Shown here piece after piece: positions 9,250 through 18,630 of a DNA stretch of 64,000 bases (position 1 is the stretch's first letter; the number at the start of each line of letters is the position of its first letter). A model generated the notes under the pieces. The model saw nothing but the letters and a program-made list of their open reading frames with translations, searched no databases and had not been told where the DNA came from. The position numbers and the translations under genes were made by a program. Origin of the DNA: CBDFLD01 sp965249005 (GTDB lineage Bacteria; Acidobacteriota; UBA6911); contig CBDFLD010000014.1 of NCBI GenBank assembly GCA_965249005.1, forward strand, positions 124,001-188,000. Reading direction: 5' to 3'.

Positions 9250-10629
9250 CTACAGGAGCGTTCCGCGCAGGAGGAAGATGGCGACAGAGAAATACAACAG
9301 TACGCCGGCCACATCCACCACCGTGGCGACAAACGGTGCGGAGGACACGGCAGGGTCAAAGCCCATTTTACGCAGCGCGAACGGAAGCATGGAACCCGCG
9401 AAGGTCCCAAGCACCACGACCCCCATGAGACTCACCGCAACCGTCAAACCCAGCAGCGCATAGTGTTCTCCGTAGATCTCTTCGGTGTTGGGCCAGAAGA
9501 GGATTCGAACCAGCGCAATACTGCCCAGTATCGTACCGAGGGCCAATCCGGCGGCAACCTCCCGGCGCATGATCTTCCACCAGTCGCGCAAGTGGATTTC
9601 CTCGACCGCCATTGCCCGAATGATCAGAGACGCGGCCTGTGATCCTGAATTGCCTCCGCTACTGATGATCAGCGGAATGAAGAATGTCAGCACGACGGCG
9701 GCGGCGATTTGATGTTCGAAAAAACCCATCGCGGTGGCGGTCAACATCTCGCCGATAAACAGAATCGACAACCAACCACCACGTTTGCGAACCATTTGAA
9801 AAAACGGAGTCTCCAGATAGGGGGCATCCAGGGCTTCCATTCCGCCCATCTTCTGGATGTCCTCCGTTGCCTCCTCCTCCGCAACGTCCAGAACGTCATC
9901 GCTCGTGACAATGCCCAGCAGGACACCGGCCGAATCAACCACAGGAATCGCAACCCGGTCGTAGTCGCCCATGATTCGTACCGCCTCTTCGCGATCGTCC
10001 ATTGCCCCAAGTGCCACGAAGTTCCGATCCATCAGCGATTCAACCCGCACCCCGGGATCGGCTAGCAGGATTTGCCTCAAGCGCAGGTCGTCCAAGAGCC
10101 TCCAGTTTTCGTCGATGACGTAGATCATGTTGATCGTTTCCGCATCCCGGCCCATCCTGCGCACGTGTTGCATTGCTTGGTGAATTGTCCAGTGGGGCCG
10201 GATCGCGACGAAGTCAGGCGTCATCAATCGACCGATGCTTTCCTCTGGATACCCCAAAAGCCTCCGCGCCTCTCTCAGATCTTCCGGGCTCAGGAGGGAT
10301 AGGAGCCTCTGCGTTACCTCGGCGGGCAACTCTTCCAATAGCGCGGTTCTATCGTCAGGTGTTAGATCCGCCAAGATCTGACGAGCGTCTTCATTCGTCA
10401 GGTTCCGGGCCAACTCGTTTTGCTCGGGGGTTTCGAGGTAGGCGAAGACCTCGCTGGCCCGCTCTCGCGGGAGGAGACGGAAAACCAGCATTCGATCCGT
10501 GGGTTCCAGAAGCTCGAGGCGATCCGCCAGTTCGGGCGCAAGCAAGCCGCTGAAGTATTCTTTGAGTTGGTTCCATTGACGCTGGGCGATGAGTTCCTTG
10601 ATGCCCTGATCCGACATTGCTTCGGTCAT
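9250..10629 (-). CDS. mgtE: Magnesium transporter MgtE
   Basis: Mg2+-gated channel of the inner membrane. From the ATG at 10629 (preceded by TGGAGGA; a frame extension to 10695 lacks a ribosome site) the protein has 459 residues. The order is an N-terminal MgtE superhelical domain with LPRERASEVFAYLETPEQ, a CBS pair around VRVESLMDRNFVALG and YDRVAIPVVDSAGVLLGIVTSDDV, and a C-terminal membrane domain of five helices with IPLIISSGGNSGSQAASLIIRA, the signature pore segment. The cytosolic domains sense Mg2+ and close the pore. Confidence 0.93.
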   Translation of the reverse strand: MTEAMSDQGIKELIAQRQWNQLKEYFSGLLAPELADRLELLEPTDRMLVFRLLPRERASEVFAYLETPEQNELARNLTNEDARQILADLTPDDRTALLEELPAEVTQRLLSLLSPEDLREARRLLGYPEESIGRLMTPDFVAIRPHWTIHQAMQHVRRMGRDAETINMIYVIDENWRLLDDLRLRQILLADPGVRVESLMDRNFVALGAMDDREEAVRIMGDYDRVAIPVVDSAGVLLGIVTSDDVLDVAEEEATEDIQKMGGMEALDAPYLETPFFQMVRKRGGWLSILFIGEMLTATAMGFFEHQIAAAVVLTFFIPLIISSGGNSGSQAASLIIRAMAVEEIHLRDWWKIMRREVAAGLALGTILGSIALVRILFWPNTEEIYGEHYALLGLTVAVSLMGVVVLGTFAGSMLPFALRKMGFDPAVSSAPFVATVVDVAGVLLYFSVAIFLLRGTLL

Positions 10630-11116
10630 CCGAAATCCTCCATCGATCCTGGCCGGCTCACGGTAGGGAATCGCTGTGGCAAACTCGACCGGCACTCACA
10701 AGTACGCCGGTCGTGGTATCCGTGTTGAATGCTGGGGAGAGTCGTATGCTGTGAATGAAGGGAAACGAGATCGGGTTGTATTACGTACGCTATGCGAGGA
10801 ACGGCCGGAAACCTCGGCGCGAGGAATACACCGCGTAGGATTGTGCAAAGGTTGGTCGACAACATCGGTAAGCGCCAGTGTCAGGTTCTATCTGCATAAA
10901 GCTTTCAGCGCTGACTGGCGCAACGCACCAGTCGCTTGGGAACGTAACTGCACAGCGCACCGTGAAAAACCGTGGTTTTTGACGATTTGCTAAGTTACAC
11001 CCATAGTAGCAGATCCGCGAGCAGTTACTTAAGAGCCTTCGCCATCAAACCAAAGCACTAAGTATACCGGAAAGGGGACTGAAATCTCCAGCCGGCGAGA
11101 GTTCCCCTGCGGGCGC
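10630..11116. other. Intergenic region between mgtE and the hybrid kinase
   Basis: No convincing gene in 487 bp. The part next to mgtE should hold its promoter; I see no recognisable M-box or other riboswitch. Near the kinase end, AGGGGACT at 11073-11080 and AGTTCCCCT at 11100-11108 can form a stem with one bulge. Read on the minus strand it is followed by TTTCC, so it may be a weak terminator for the kinase gene. Confidence 0.4.
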
Positions 11117-14100
11117 TCAATCCGACGGTTCTGTGCCGGCAGCTGCTTCAGAGGATAGGCGGTCGATCGCATTGAGGAGGTCTTGTGTCTCAATCGGCTT
11201 GGAGACGTAGGCGTCCATTCCCGACTCCAGGTACCGTTCCCGATCTCCTTTGATTGCGTGGGCCGTCATGGCAACGATCGGGATTCTCGAAACGCTGGCG
11301 GGAGAGCTCGACCGGGAAGACTGATAGGCATAGGTGGACTTCGGATCTGGAGTGACAGTCCCAGAAGCCACCTGGTTTTCATACTGCCGGATGGCAGCCG
11401 TGGCCTCCAAGCCGCCCATGATCGGCATTTGCACATCCATGAGCAGGAGATCGAATGTCTCCTGTTGCAGCGCGTCCAGGGCTTCCTGGCCGTTGTTGGT
11501 AACAACGACGGCCTGTCCGTATTTCTCCAGAATTCGGACGGCCAGCTTCTGATTCACGATATTGTCCTCGGCTAGAAGGATCTTCAGAGGTTTCCGGCGC
11601 GCGCGGACCGAGTGGCGGGTAACCGGAGGCTTGGCTGCGTCCGGAGTCAACGATCGTCCCATGGCAGTCAAGATCACCTGCATGAGCTCGGATTGTTTGA
11701 AGGGTTTGCTGAGGTAGGCGTCGACCCCAAGCTCGCGGCAACGAGAGGCGTCCCCGCGCTGGCCTGCCGCCGTCAACATCAGGATTCGAACCGAGGCGAG
11801 ATGCGGGTCTTGCTTGACCCGGGTCGCCACCTCGAAGCCGTCCATCTCCGGCATTTCGACATCCAAAATCATGAGGGGGATGGGATCTCCGTGATGATAA
11901 GCCTCCTGAAGGGCGCCAATGGCAGATCTTCCATCGAACGCCACCCTTGATTTCATTTGCCAATGATCGAGCGTTTCTTTGAGACTTCGGCAGCTACTGG
12001 CATTGTCGTCCACAACCAAGACTTGGAGACCCCGGAGTGCCTCGGGGCCCGGAGCATCAGGCTCGACGATCCGGCTGCTCTGCGCTTCAAGCTCGACGGT
12101 GAAATGGAACCTGCTGCCCGGTCCTCCGTTCAGAGCCGTAGGATTGTTGTCGCCGGGAGGCCCAGGGAACGCAGGGCTCTCGACCCAGATATCTCCTGCC
12201 ATGAGATTGACAAGTTGACTGCAAATGGCGAGCCCGAGGCCGGTTCCTCCAAATTGCCGGGTGGTCGATCCGTCCGCCTGGGTGAAGATGTCAAAGATCA
12301 GATGCTGCTTTTCCATCGGGATTCCGATTCCTGTGTCAGACACTTCAAAATGAAGGCGCACGGCCGAATCGGAGGTAGAGTTTTCTGCCTTCTCCATCTG
12401 CACACGAACGATGATCTCCCCGTATCGAGTGAATTTGATGGCGTTGCCGGCCAGATTGATGAGGACTTGTCGGACACGTCCCGCGTCACCCAGGAGGGCA
12501 TCGGGCACGTCGTGATCAACGTTAAGAACCATTTCCAGCCCTTTTTCATGTGCCCGCACGGCCAAGGTCCGGAGAGTATCGCCTATCGTATCCCTGAGGT
12601 CGAACTCGATCGGGTCCAGCGACAACTTTCCAGCTTCGATCTTCGAGAAATCCAAGATGTCGTTGAGAAGTTCCAGCATGGAATCGGCCGAGTTCTTGAC
12701 GATTGTCAGGTATTCTCGTTGCTCTCTCGTGAGCTCTGTGTCCAGCGCCAGCTCCGTCATGCCGATGATTCCGTTCATTGGAGTTCGGATTTCATGACTC
12801 ATGTTGGCGAGGAACTCGCTCTTGGCTCGGCTACCTTGTTCTGCATGCAACTGGGCTTCCCGGATTTCACTCGCTTGCCCGGCCAGCTCCGTGGCTTGCT
12901 GCTCGATCTGGTGGCGAGCCTTCTCGACGTCGGACGTATACTGCATCAATTGCTCTTCGGAGCGCTTTCGTTCCGTGATATCCATCAAGAAGCCCCGCAG
13001 CACAACGGGCCTTTCGTGCCTGCAAACGACCGTGACAAAGTTGCGCAACCACAGGGTCCGGCCGGCCGCGGTGATCATTCGATATTCGAAATCGAAGTCG
13101 CTGGTCGAAGCCGACGATTCCAAGCACAATTTCCTTACGGACTTCCGATCGTCGGGGTGGACGTGCCCACTCCAGAAGTTCTCCTGGTACCAGTCTTCGA
13201 GCGGGTAGCCGAGCAGCGGCACGACTTGCGGACCGACATATGTGAATCGACCGTTGGAAAGCTCAGCCTCCCACGGGATTACGGTTGTTGTTTCCGCCAG
13301 CTTTCGAAAGCGGGATTCACTTTCTGCCAGTTTATGGGTCCGCGCCTTCACTTCGCGCCGGAGCGATCGGTTCCACACCAGAGCGGCGGTGCCAAGTGTT
13401 GCAAGAACGACCATGAAGGCCATCAGGTACCAGCCGAGCCAGGTCGATGCGGGCGCTTGAATCGGTACGGCCAGCAGTTCTTCATCCAGCTGAGCGAGTC
13501 TGCCGCTGGACCGAGCCGTCTCGACAGCGGCTTCGAATTCGGCGAACTCGGGACCCCTGCCCTTTTGCGTCATGAAGTGATAGAAGGTCGATTGAATCGG
13601 GATCTCGACCAAATCCGTTATTCCGGAACGAGCCGCGGCATGGCGGATCATCAACGCGTTGGATGTCACGACAGTGACCTCGCCATGACGGAGTTGCTGT
13701 AATGCGTCGGTAAGCGTCTGAGGAAAGGCCAACTTTGGTCGCGTCGCAGACGGGAGCTGCGCAAGCATTCGATGCAACGTCCCGTTTGCCTTGACGGCGA
13801 CCGTCTCTTGCTGCAGCTGGTTCAGCTTTTGGGGGTATTCTTGCCGTCCTGGACCAAAGACCAGGGCTCTGTAGAGTGTTAGAATCGGCGAGAGAAAATC
13901 ATCAGAAGCAGCTCTGTGATCAGAGTACCCATGCGCTATGAGATCGATCTCGCCGGCTTCGAAGCGCATGGCGATATCCGGACCTGCACCAAGCCGAATC
14001 TCGATCTCGATTCCCGACAGCTTCTCGATCTCGCGCAGTAGCTCGACTGTAAATCCTCTAGCGTTTCCCTCGGCGTCCAGATACTCGTACGGATAGTGAT

Positions 14101-14359
14101 CCTGGATTCCGCCGTAAACGATTCGCTGATTGGCGATATCCGCGCCGGCCGCTTGTGCTTTGGGATCTGATGAGGTGGCAACGCCCAGCAGGAGGACAAC
14201 TAGCCATAGGGTGCAAAGCGGCAAAATGCGCAACGGGCAGGTCACTCCGTGGATCGGAGGGGGAAAGGCCGATACCATTCTCCTTGCTTCCGATAGCGGT
14301 TTCATGGCGACGATGGCCTGTACGGAGGTTCGATTCGAGTTCGACGCAAGGTACTGCAT
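11117..14359 (-). CDS. Hybrid sensor histidine kinase with periplasmic SBP_bac_3 sensor and two receiver domains
   Basis: 1080 residues, BvgS/EvgS-like in layout. A hydrophobic signal segment (about 43-62) precedes a periplasmic solute-binding-protein family 3 domain (about 78-300). A membrane helix follows (about 308-329), then a PAS domain with PAC tail (about 348-465, ending GFLMDITERKRSEEQ), a coiled linker, a HisKA domain with NMSHEIRTPMNGI (His522), a HATPase domain with VLINLAGNAIKFT and DTGIGIP, and two receiver domains with DVEMPEMDGFEV and DVQMPIMGGLEA. No HPt domain is present, so phosphotransfer to an output regulator must use a separate HPt protein. The sensor part suggests it detects a small amino-acid-like ligand. 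The start could also be an internal Met at residue 19. Confidence 0.92.
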   Translation of the reverse strand: MQYLASNSNRTSVQAIVAMKPLSEARRMVSAFPPPIHGVTCPLRILPLCTLWLVVLLLGVATSSDPKAQAAGADIANQRIVYGGIQDHYPYEYLDAEGNARGFTVELLREIEKLSGIEIEIRLGAGPDIAMRFEAGEIDLIAHGYSDHRAASDDFLSPILTLYRALVFGPGRQEYPQKLNQLQQETVAVKANGTLHRMLAQLPSATRPKLAFPQTLTDALQQLRHGEVTVVTSNALMIRHAAARSGITDLVEIPIQSTFYHFMTQKGRGPEFAEFEAAVETARSSGRLAQLDEELLAVPIQAPASTWLGWYLMAFMVVLATLGTAALVWNRSLRREVKARTHKLAESESRFRKLAETTTVIPWEAELSNGRFTYVGPQVVPLLGYPLEDWYQENFWSGHVHPDDRKSVRKLCLESSASTSDFDFEYRMITAAGRTLWLRNFVTVVCRHERPVVLRGFLMDITERKRSEEQLMQYTSDVEKARHQIEQQATELAGQASEIREAQLHAEQGSRAKSEFLANMSHEIRTPMNGIIGMTELALDTELTREQREYLTIVKNSADSMLELLNDILDFSKIEAGKLSLDPIEFDLRDTIGDTLRTLAVRAHEKGLEMVLNVDHDVPDALLGDAGRVRQVLINLAGNAIKFTRYGEIIVRVQMEKAENSTSDSAVRLHFEVSDTGIGIPMEKQHLIFDIFTQADGSTTRQFGGTGLGLAICSQLVNLMAGDIWVESPAFPGPPGDNNPTALNGGPGSRFHFTVELEAQSSRIVEPDAPGPEALRGLQVLVVDDNASSCRSLKETLDHWQMKSRVAFDGRSAIGALQEAYHHGDPIPLMILDVEMPEMDGFEVATRVKQDPHLASVRILMLTAAGQRGDASRCRELGVDAYLSKPFKQSELMQVILTAMGRSLTPDAAKPPVTRHSVRARRKPLKILLAEDNIVNQKLAVRILEKYGQAVVVTNNGQEALDALQQETFDLLLMDVQMPIMGGLEATAAIRQYENQVASGTVTPDPKSTYAYQSSRSSSPASVSRIPIVAMTAHAIKGDRERYLESGMDAYVSKPIETQDLLNAIDRLSSEAAAGTEPSD

Positions 14360-14548
14360 GATCGAGGCGCGATCATCTGCTTGATCTATCGGCTCTTAGA
14401 AGTTTCTGTATGAGGAGAATTGCGGTCGAAAATTGCAGGGCTCGCCGCCGCGGCCAAGGGGATGCAAATAGATGGGAAAAAAGCGTATAACCCACCTCTG
14501 CGTCTTCCGAAGGGCAAACCAGAGCTAAGTATTTAGGAACAGGGATAC

Positions 14549-15955
14549 TTAGCTTGTCCAGTCGGTGTGAAACACGCCCTTGCGGTCCACGCGCTCGTAG
14601 GTATGGGCACCGAAAAAGTCTCTCTGAGCCTGAATCAGGTTGGCCGGGAGGCGACGGCGTCGGATGGAATCAAAATACGATAATGAGGCGGTCATGGCAG
14701 GCATGGCAAGCCCGTGGCTGACGCCGAAGTGCACGGCGGCGCGCCAATCCCCAGCGCGGGCGCGGATCTCCCTGGCGAAGTCTTTGTCCAGTAGAAGGTT
14801 TTCCAGCCTCGGGTTTCTTCGGAAAGCCTCATAGATCTGGTCGAGAAAGACCGCCCGGATAATGCAGCCGCCCTTCCAGATTCGAGCCATTTCCGCCAAC
14901 CGAACCCCGTAGCCGAAGTGCCGGGAGGCATTGGAAAGCAGGTCGAATCCCTGGGCGTAGGAACAGATCTTCGACGCATAGAGCGCCGCCCGGACCTGGC
15001 GGACCAGTTCTTTCTTGGATTTTCTCTTGCTTGCGACGGGCATGCGGAACCTGCGTGCGCCGAGCTCACGCAGGGATTTTCGGGATGAGAGCATTCGAGC
15101 GTCCACGGCTGCCGTGATTGTTGGAATCGGAACGCCCAGATCCAGGGCCGCTGCAGTCGTCCATCGACCTGTCCCTTTTTGGCCGGCCGTGTCCTGGATC
15201 AACTCCAGGAGTGGTTTTTTTCTGCCGAGATCGTCCGGAAAGTCTGCAATCTGGGCCGTGATTTCAATCAAGAAGGACTCTAGCTCGCCGCGGTTCCACT
15301 CGGCGAAAGTGTCTGCGATCTCCGAGGAGGACAGGCCGATCCCGTGGCGCAACAGATCGTAGGATTCGGCGATCAGCTGCATATCTCCGTATTCGATGCC
15401 GTTGTGAACCATCTTGACAAAGTGACCGGCGCTGCGCGCACCGACGTAGGTTACGCAAGGACCGCTGTCGGTTTTGGCCGCGATCTTCTTGAGCATTGGC
15501 GCGAGATGCCGGTAGGTCGACTTTTCACCGCCGGGCATGATGCTCGGTCCCCAGAGGGCTCCTTCCTCACCGCCACTGACCCCCATCCCGAAGAAGCGGA
15601 TCCCGGTCCCGTCGAGATAGGTGCTCCTTCTCTCGGTGTCGGGAAAATGAGAATTGCCGCCGTCGATGACAATATCCCCATCGTCCAGGTAGGGTCGTAG
15701 CTCTTCGATGACGGCATCGACCGGTCGACCGGCTTTGACCATGAGCAGAATTCGCCGCGGGCGCTCGAGACTCGCAACGAGTTTCGAAACGGTGCGAGCA
15801 CCGAACAGTTGCTTCCCGCCGTCCTGATCGTTCAAGAACTCCTGGGTCTTCTCCCAGGTCCGGTTGTAGACGGACACCGGAATTCCGTTGCGCTCGAGAT
15901 TCAAGGCGAGGTTTTGACCCATCACGGCCAGTCCGATAACGCCAAACTTTTGCAT
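14549..15955 (-). CDS. gnd: 6-phosphogluconate dehydrogenase, decarboxylating (NADP+)
   Basis: Oxidative pentose-phosphate enzyme converting 6-phosphogluconate to ribulose 5-phosphate, CO2 and NADPH. From the ATG at 15955 (GGAAAGGA upstream; the ten extra codons before it have no ribosome site) the protein has 468 residues. The N-terminal Rossmann motif is IGLAVMGQNLALNLERNG. The substrate and catalytic motifs are DGGNSHFPDT, GMGVSGGEEGALWGPSIMPGG and GHFVKMVHNGIEYGDMQLI. The C-terminal domain has QDTAGQKGTGRWT and the end includes RDFFGAHTYERVD. All are typical of the long bacterial form. Confidence 0.95.
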   Translation of the reverse strand: MQKFGVIGLAVMGQNLALNLERNGIPVSVYNRTWEKTQEFLNDQDGGKQLFGARTVSKLVASLERPRRILLMVKAGRPVDAVIEELRPYLDDGDIVIDGGNSHFPDTERRSTYLDGTGIRFFGMGVSGGEEGALWGPSIMPGGEKSTYRHLAPMLKKIAAKTDSGPCVTYVGARSAGHFVKMVHNGIEYGDMQLIAESYDLLRHGIGLSSSEIADTFAEWNRGELESFLIEITAQIADFPDDLGRKKPLLELIQDTAGQKGTGRWTTAAALDLGVPIPTITAAVDARMLSSRKSLRELGARRFRMPVASKRKSKKELVRQVRAALYASKICSYAQGFDLLSNASRHFGYGVRLAEMARIWKGGCIIRAVFLDQIYEAFRRNPRLENLLLDKDFAREIRARAGDWRAAVHFGVSHGLAMPAMTASLSYFDSIRRRRLPANLIQAQRDFFGAHTYERVDRKGVFHTDWTS

Positions 15956-16105
15956 AGATCCATTCCTTTCCCTAGTAGAACACATCCACGATTATATCGA
16001 ACGGATGCGCTAGCGCTCACAACAAAATTCACGTGGCAATCGTCAAAGCGCTGTAGTTAGATGGACCAAACGTCGGAGTATTCGTGGATCTCAGGAGGCG
16101 CTAGC

Positions 16106-16879
16106 ATGGCAAGGGTCCTTTCGCTTTGGTCTCTTCTTGTTCTCTGGACCGTCGCCGGATTGGCGGCGCGGGAAATCGTCGATTTGACGCATCCCTTCTC
16201 GGGCGAGACCATCTACTGGCCGACCGAGGACGGATTCCGATTGAAGGTGGAGTTCGAGGGGACTACCGAAAAAGGATACTACTATGCAGCAAACAGTTTT
16301 TGCGCTGCCGAGCACGGGGGTACCCATATCGATGCGCCCATTCACTTTGCCGCAGGAATGCCCACGGTCGACGAAATTGAACTGGAGCGGTTGGTTGCTT
16401 CGGGAATCATGATCAACGTTCGTTCGAGCGCCCGGGACGATCCGGATTATCTGATCTCGATCGATGATGTTCTGCAGTGGGAACAGAGAAACGGACCGAT
16501 TGCGGACGGAAGCATCGTGTTGTTCCAAACGGGGTGGGAACGCTATTACCCGGACCGGAAGAAGTATCTTGGGACCGACCTGCGAGGAGACGCGGCGGTG
16601 GCCGAGCTGCATTTCCCTGGATTGTCCCCCGAGGCGGCACGGTGGTTGGTCTCGCATCGGAACCTGGCGGCTGTTGGTCTGGACACGGCGAGCATTGACC
16701 GAGGACAGTCGGCGACATTTGAAAGCCATCAAATTCTATTCAAGGCGGGAATTCCGGTACTGGAGAATGTTGCGAGCTTGAGGCTGCTTCCTGAAAAGGG
16801 CTTCCAGATCGTCGCCCTTCCCATGAAGATCCAGGGAGGAAGTGGAGCGCCGCTGCGGATCATTGCCATTCTCGATTAG
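16106..16879 (+). CDS. Cyclase/kynurenine formamidase-like hydrolase, exported
   Basis: Metal-dependent amide or ester hydrolase of the cyclase family (Pfam Cyclase). The metal-binding signature EHGGTHIDAPIHF lies near residue 75, and the C-terminal half has VGLDTASIDRG and FKAGIPVLENV. The best start is the ATG at 16106, eight bases after AGGAGG; the first residues then form a signal peptide ending near GLAARE, so the enzyme is probably periplasmic. It overlaps no neighbour but is followed 14 bp later by an exported amidohydrolase, suggesting a two-gene unit for degradation of a small amide or lactam. Confidence 0.85.
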   Translation: MARVLSLWSLLVLWTVAGLAAREIVDLTHPFSGETIYWPTEDGFRLKVEFEGTTEKGYYYAANSFCAAEHGGTHIDAPIHFAAGMPTVDEIELERLVASGIMINVRSSARDDPDYLISIDDVLQWEQRNGPIADGSIVLFQTGWERYYPDRKKYLGTDLRGDAAVAELHFPGLSPEAARWLVSHRNLAAVGLDTASIDRGQSATFESHQILFKAGIPVLENVASLRLLPEKGFQIVALPMKIQGGSGAPLRIIAILD

Positions 16880-16893
16880 CTTGGAGTGTTTCC

Positions 16894-18615
16894 ATGAGAG
16901 ACTGGACTTCTCGGTTCCTGCTCGGTGCTGCCTTTCTTGTTGGGTCGATCGGGTGTGACCGATCTGAAGAGAAACTGGTGGCGGACCTCGTGCTCAGAGG
17001 CGGGAAAATCGTCACCTTGGATTCATCCAACCCTGAAGTCGAAGCACTTGCAGCTCGGGGCGACCGGATACTGGCATTGGGAAGCAATGCGGCAATCGAT
17101 CCCTTTGTCGGGGAATCGACGGTGACGATTGACCTGAAGGGAAAACTAGCCATTCCAGGATTCATCGAGGGACATGGTCATCTTCGAAACCTGGGGGTTG
17201 CCCGGATGAGCTTGGACCTGACCCGTGCCGAAAACTGGGACGCGGTTGTAGAGCAAGTCAGGATGGCGGTCCTGGAGCGGACAGCCGGCGAATGGATCCT
17301 TGGGAGGGGCTGGCATCAGGACAAGTGGTCGGAGCCTCCATCGCCGGCTACCGAGGGTTTTCCCGGTCATCATGCGCTCAGTGCCGTGTCACCCGACAAC
17401 CCCGTCATTCTTACCCACGCCAGCGGACACGCGACTTTCGGAAATGCTCGGGCCATGGAGCTGGCCGGTGTCGACAGGACGACGCCGGATCCTCCGGGGG
17501 GCGAGATTGTTCGGGACCGGGAGGGGAATCCGATTGGCGTTTTTCGAGAAAGAGCATCGGAGATCTTGCGCCGTGGCATGCGCGAGTCAACCTCGAAACA
17601 GACTCCAGAGCAGCGTGACATACAGGCACGAAAAGAAATAGAGCTTGCGATGCAAGAGTGCTTGTCCAAGGGAATTACCAGCTTCCAAGATGCCGGATCA
17701 CGATTCAGCACGATCGATCTGTACAAGACGATGGCGCATGAAGGGAGCTTGCCGTTGCGCCTGTGGGTCATGATAGGGGGGGAACCCAACGAGCAACTGG
17801 CGGCCAAGCTTGCGCACTACAAGATACTGAACCTGGGTGACCACCGGCTGACCGTACGGTCTATCAAGAGAAGTATCGACGGGGCGCTCGGTTCTCGCGG
17901 TGCCTGGCTGTTGGAACCCTATCGCGATTCTCCTTCGAGTGTGGGTTTAAATACGATGGCGATCGAAGAGCTGGAGAAAACTGCCAGGCTCGCGCTCGAG
18001 AACGGCTTCCAGCTTTGTGTGCATGCCATCGGGGATCGGGGAAATCGCGAGACCTTGAATATCTTCGAGCGTGCCTTCGTTGGTCACCCTGATTCGAGAG
18101 CGCTTCGTTGGCGCATTGAGCACGCACAGCACCTGAGTGCGCAGGATATTCCGCGCTTCTTCGAGCTCGGTGTCATTGCCTCCATGCAGGGAATTCATTG
18201 TACTTCCGATGCTCCCTTTGTGGTGGCGAGGTTGGGAGAACAAAGGGCAGAGGAAGGAGCCTACGCCTGGCGGCAGCTCTTGGAATCGGGAGCGATCGTC
18301 ACGAACGGCACAGACGCTCCGGTAGAGGATGTCGACCCGATAGCAAGTTACTATGCGAGCGTTACACGAAGGCTTCCCAATGGGTCGGTCTTCTTCGCTG
18401 ATCAGCGAATGACTCGAATGCAAGCCCTGAAATCCTATACTCTGGATTCGGCCGTTGCGGCCTTCGAGGAAGAACTCAAAGGCTCCCTGATACCCGGAAA
18501 GCTTGCCGATCTCACGGTGCTTTCCCAGGACATCCTGACGATTCCCGAGGACCGGATACCACGCACGCAGGTTCTCTACACCATCGTTGGCGGGGAAATC
18601 GCCTATCGGCGCTAG
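16894..18615 (+). CDS. Amidohydrolase family lipoprotein (YtcJ-like)
   Basis: 573 residues of the amidohydrolase 3/YtcJ type. A lipoprotein-like signal (LGAAFLVGSIGC) precedes the catalytic domain, which has GKLAIPGFIEGHGHLRNLG (first metal histidines), IEHAQHL, a VTNGTDAPVEDVDP block carrying the metal aspartate, and a small beta domain at both ends (GKLADLTVLSQD). Members hydrolyse N-acyl or N-formyl compounds; the substrate is not predictable here. GGAGTG precedes the ATG, and it is co-directional with the cyclase-family gene 14 bp upstream. Confidence 0.88.
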   Translation: MRDWTSRFLLGAAFLVGSIGCDRSEEKLVADLVLRGGKIVTLDSSNPEVEALAARGDRILALGSNAAIDPFVGESTVTIDLKGKLAIPGFIEGHGHLRNLGVARMSLDLTRAENWDAVVEQVRMAVLERTAGEWILGRGWHQDKWSEPPSPATEGFPGHHALSAVSPDNPVILTHASGHATFGNARAMELAGVDRTTPDPPGGEIVRDREGNPIGVFRERASEILRRGMRESTSKQTPEQRDIQARKEIELAMQECLSKGITSFQDAGSRFSTIDLYKTMAHEGSLPLRLWVMIGGEPNEQLAAKLAHYKILNLGDHRLTVRSIKRSIDGALGSRGAWLLEPYRDSPSSVGLNTMAIEELEKTARLALENGFQLCVHAIGDRGNRETLNIFERAFVGHPDSRALRWRIEHAQHLSAQDIPRFFELGVIASMQGIHCTSDAPFVVARLGEQRAEEGAYAWRQLLESGAIVTNGTDAPVEDVDPIASYYASVTRRLPNGSVFFADQRMTRMQALKSYTLDSAVAAFEEELKGSLIPGKLADLTVLSQDILTIPEDRIPRTQVLYTIVGGEIAYRR

Positions 18616-18630
18616 TTTGCTCCGCTACCG

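Noticed and set aside
10630..10900. Magnesium riboswitch upstream of mgtE
   Set aside because: No conserved M-box or yxkD-like elements could be recognised by eye.
11957..13702. 581-residue plus-strand frame
   Set aside because: Antisense shadow of the hybrid histidine kinase, whose domains are clear on the minus strand.
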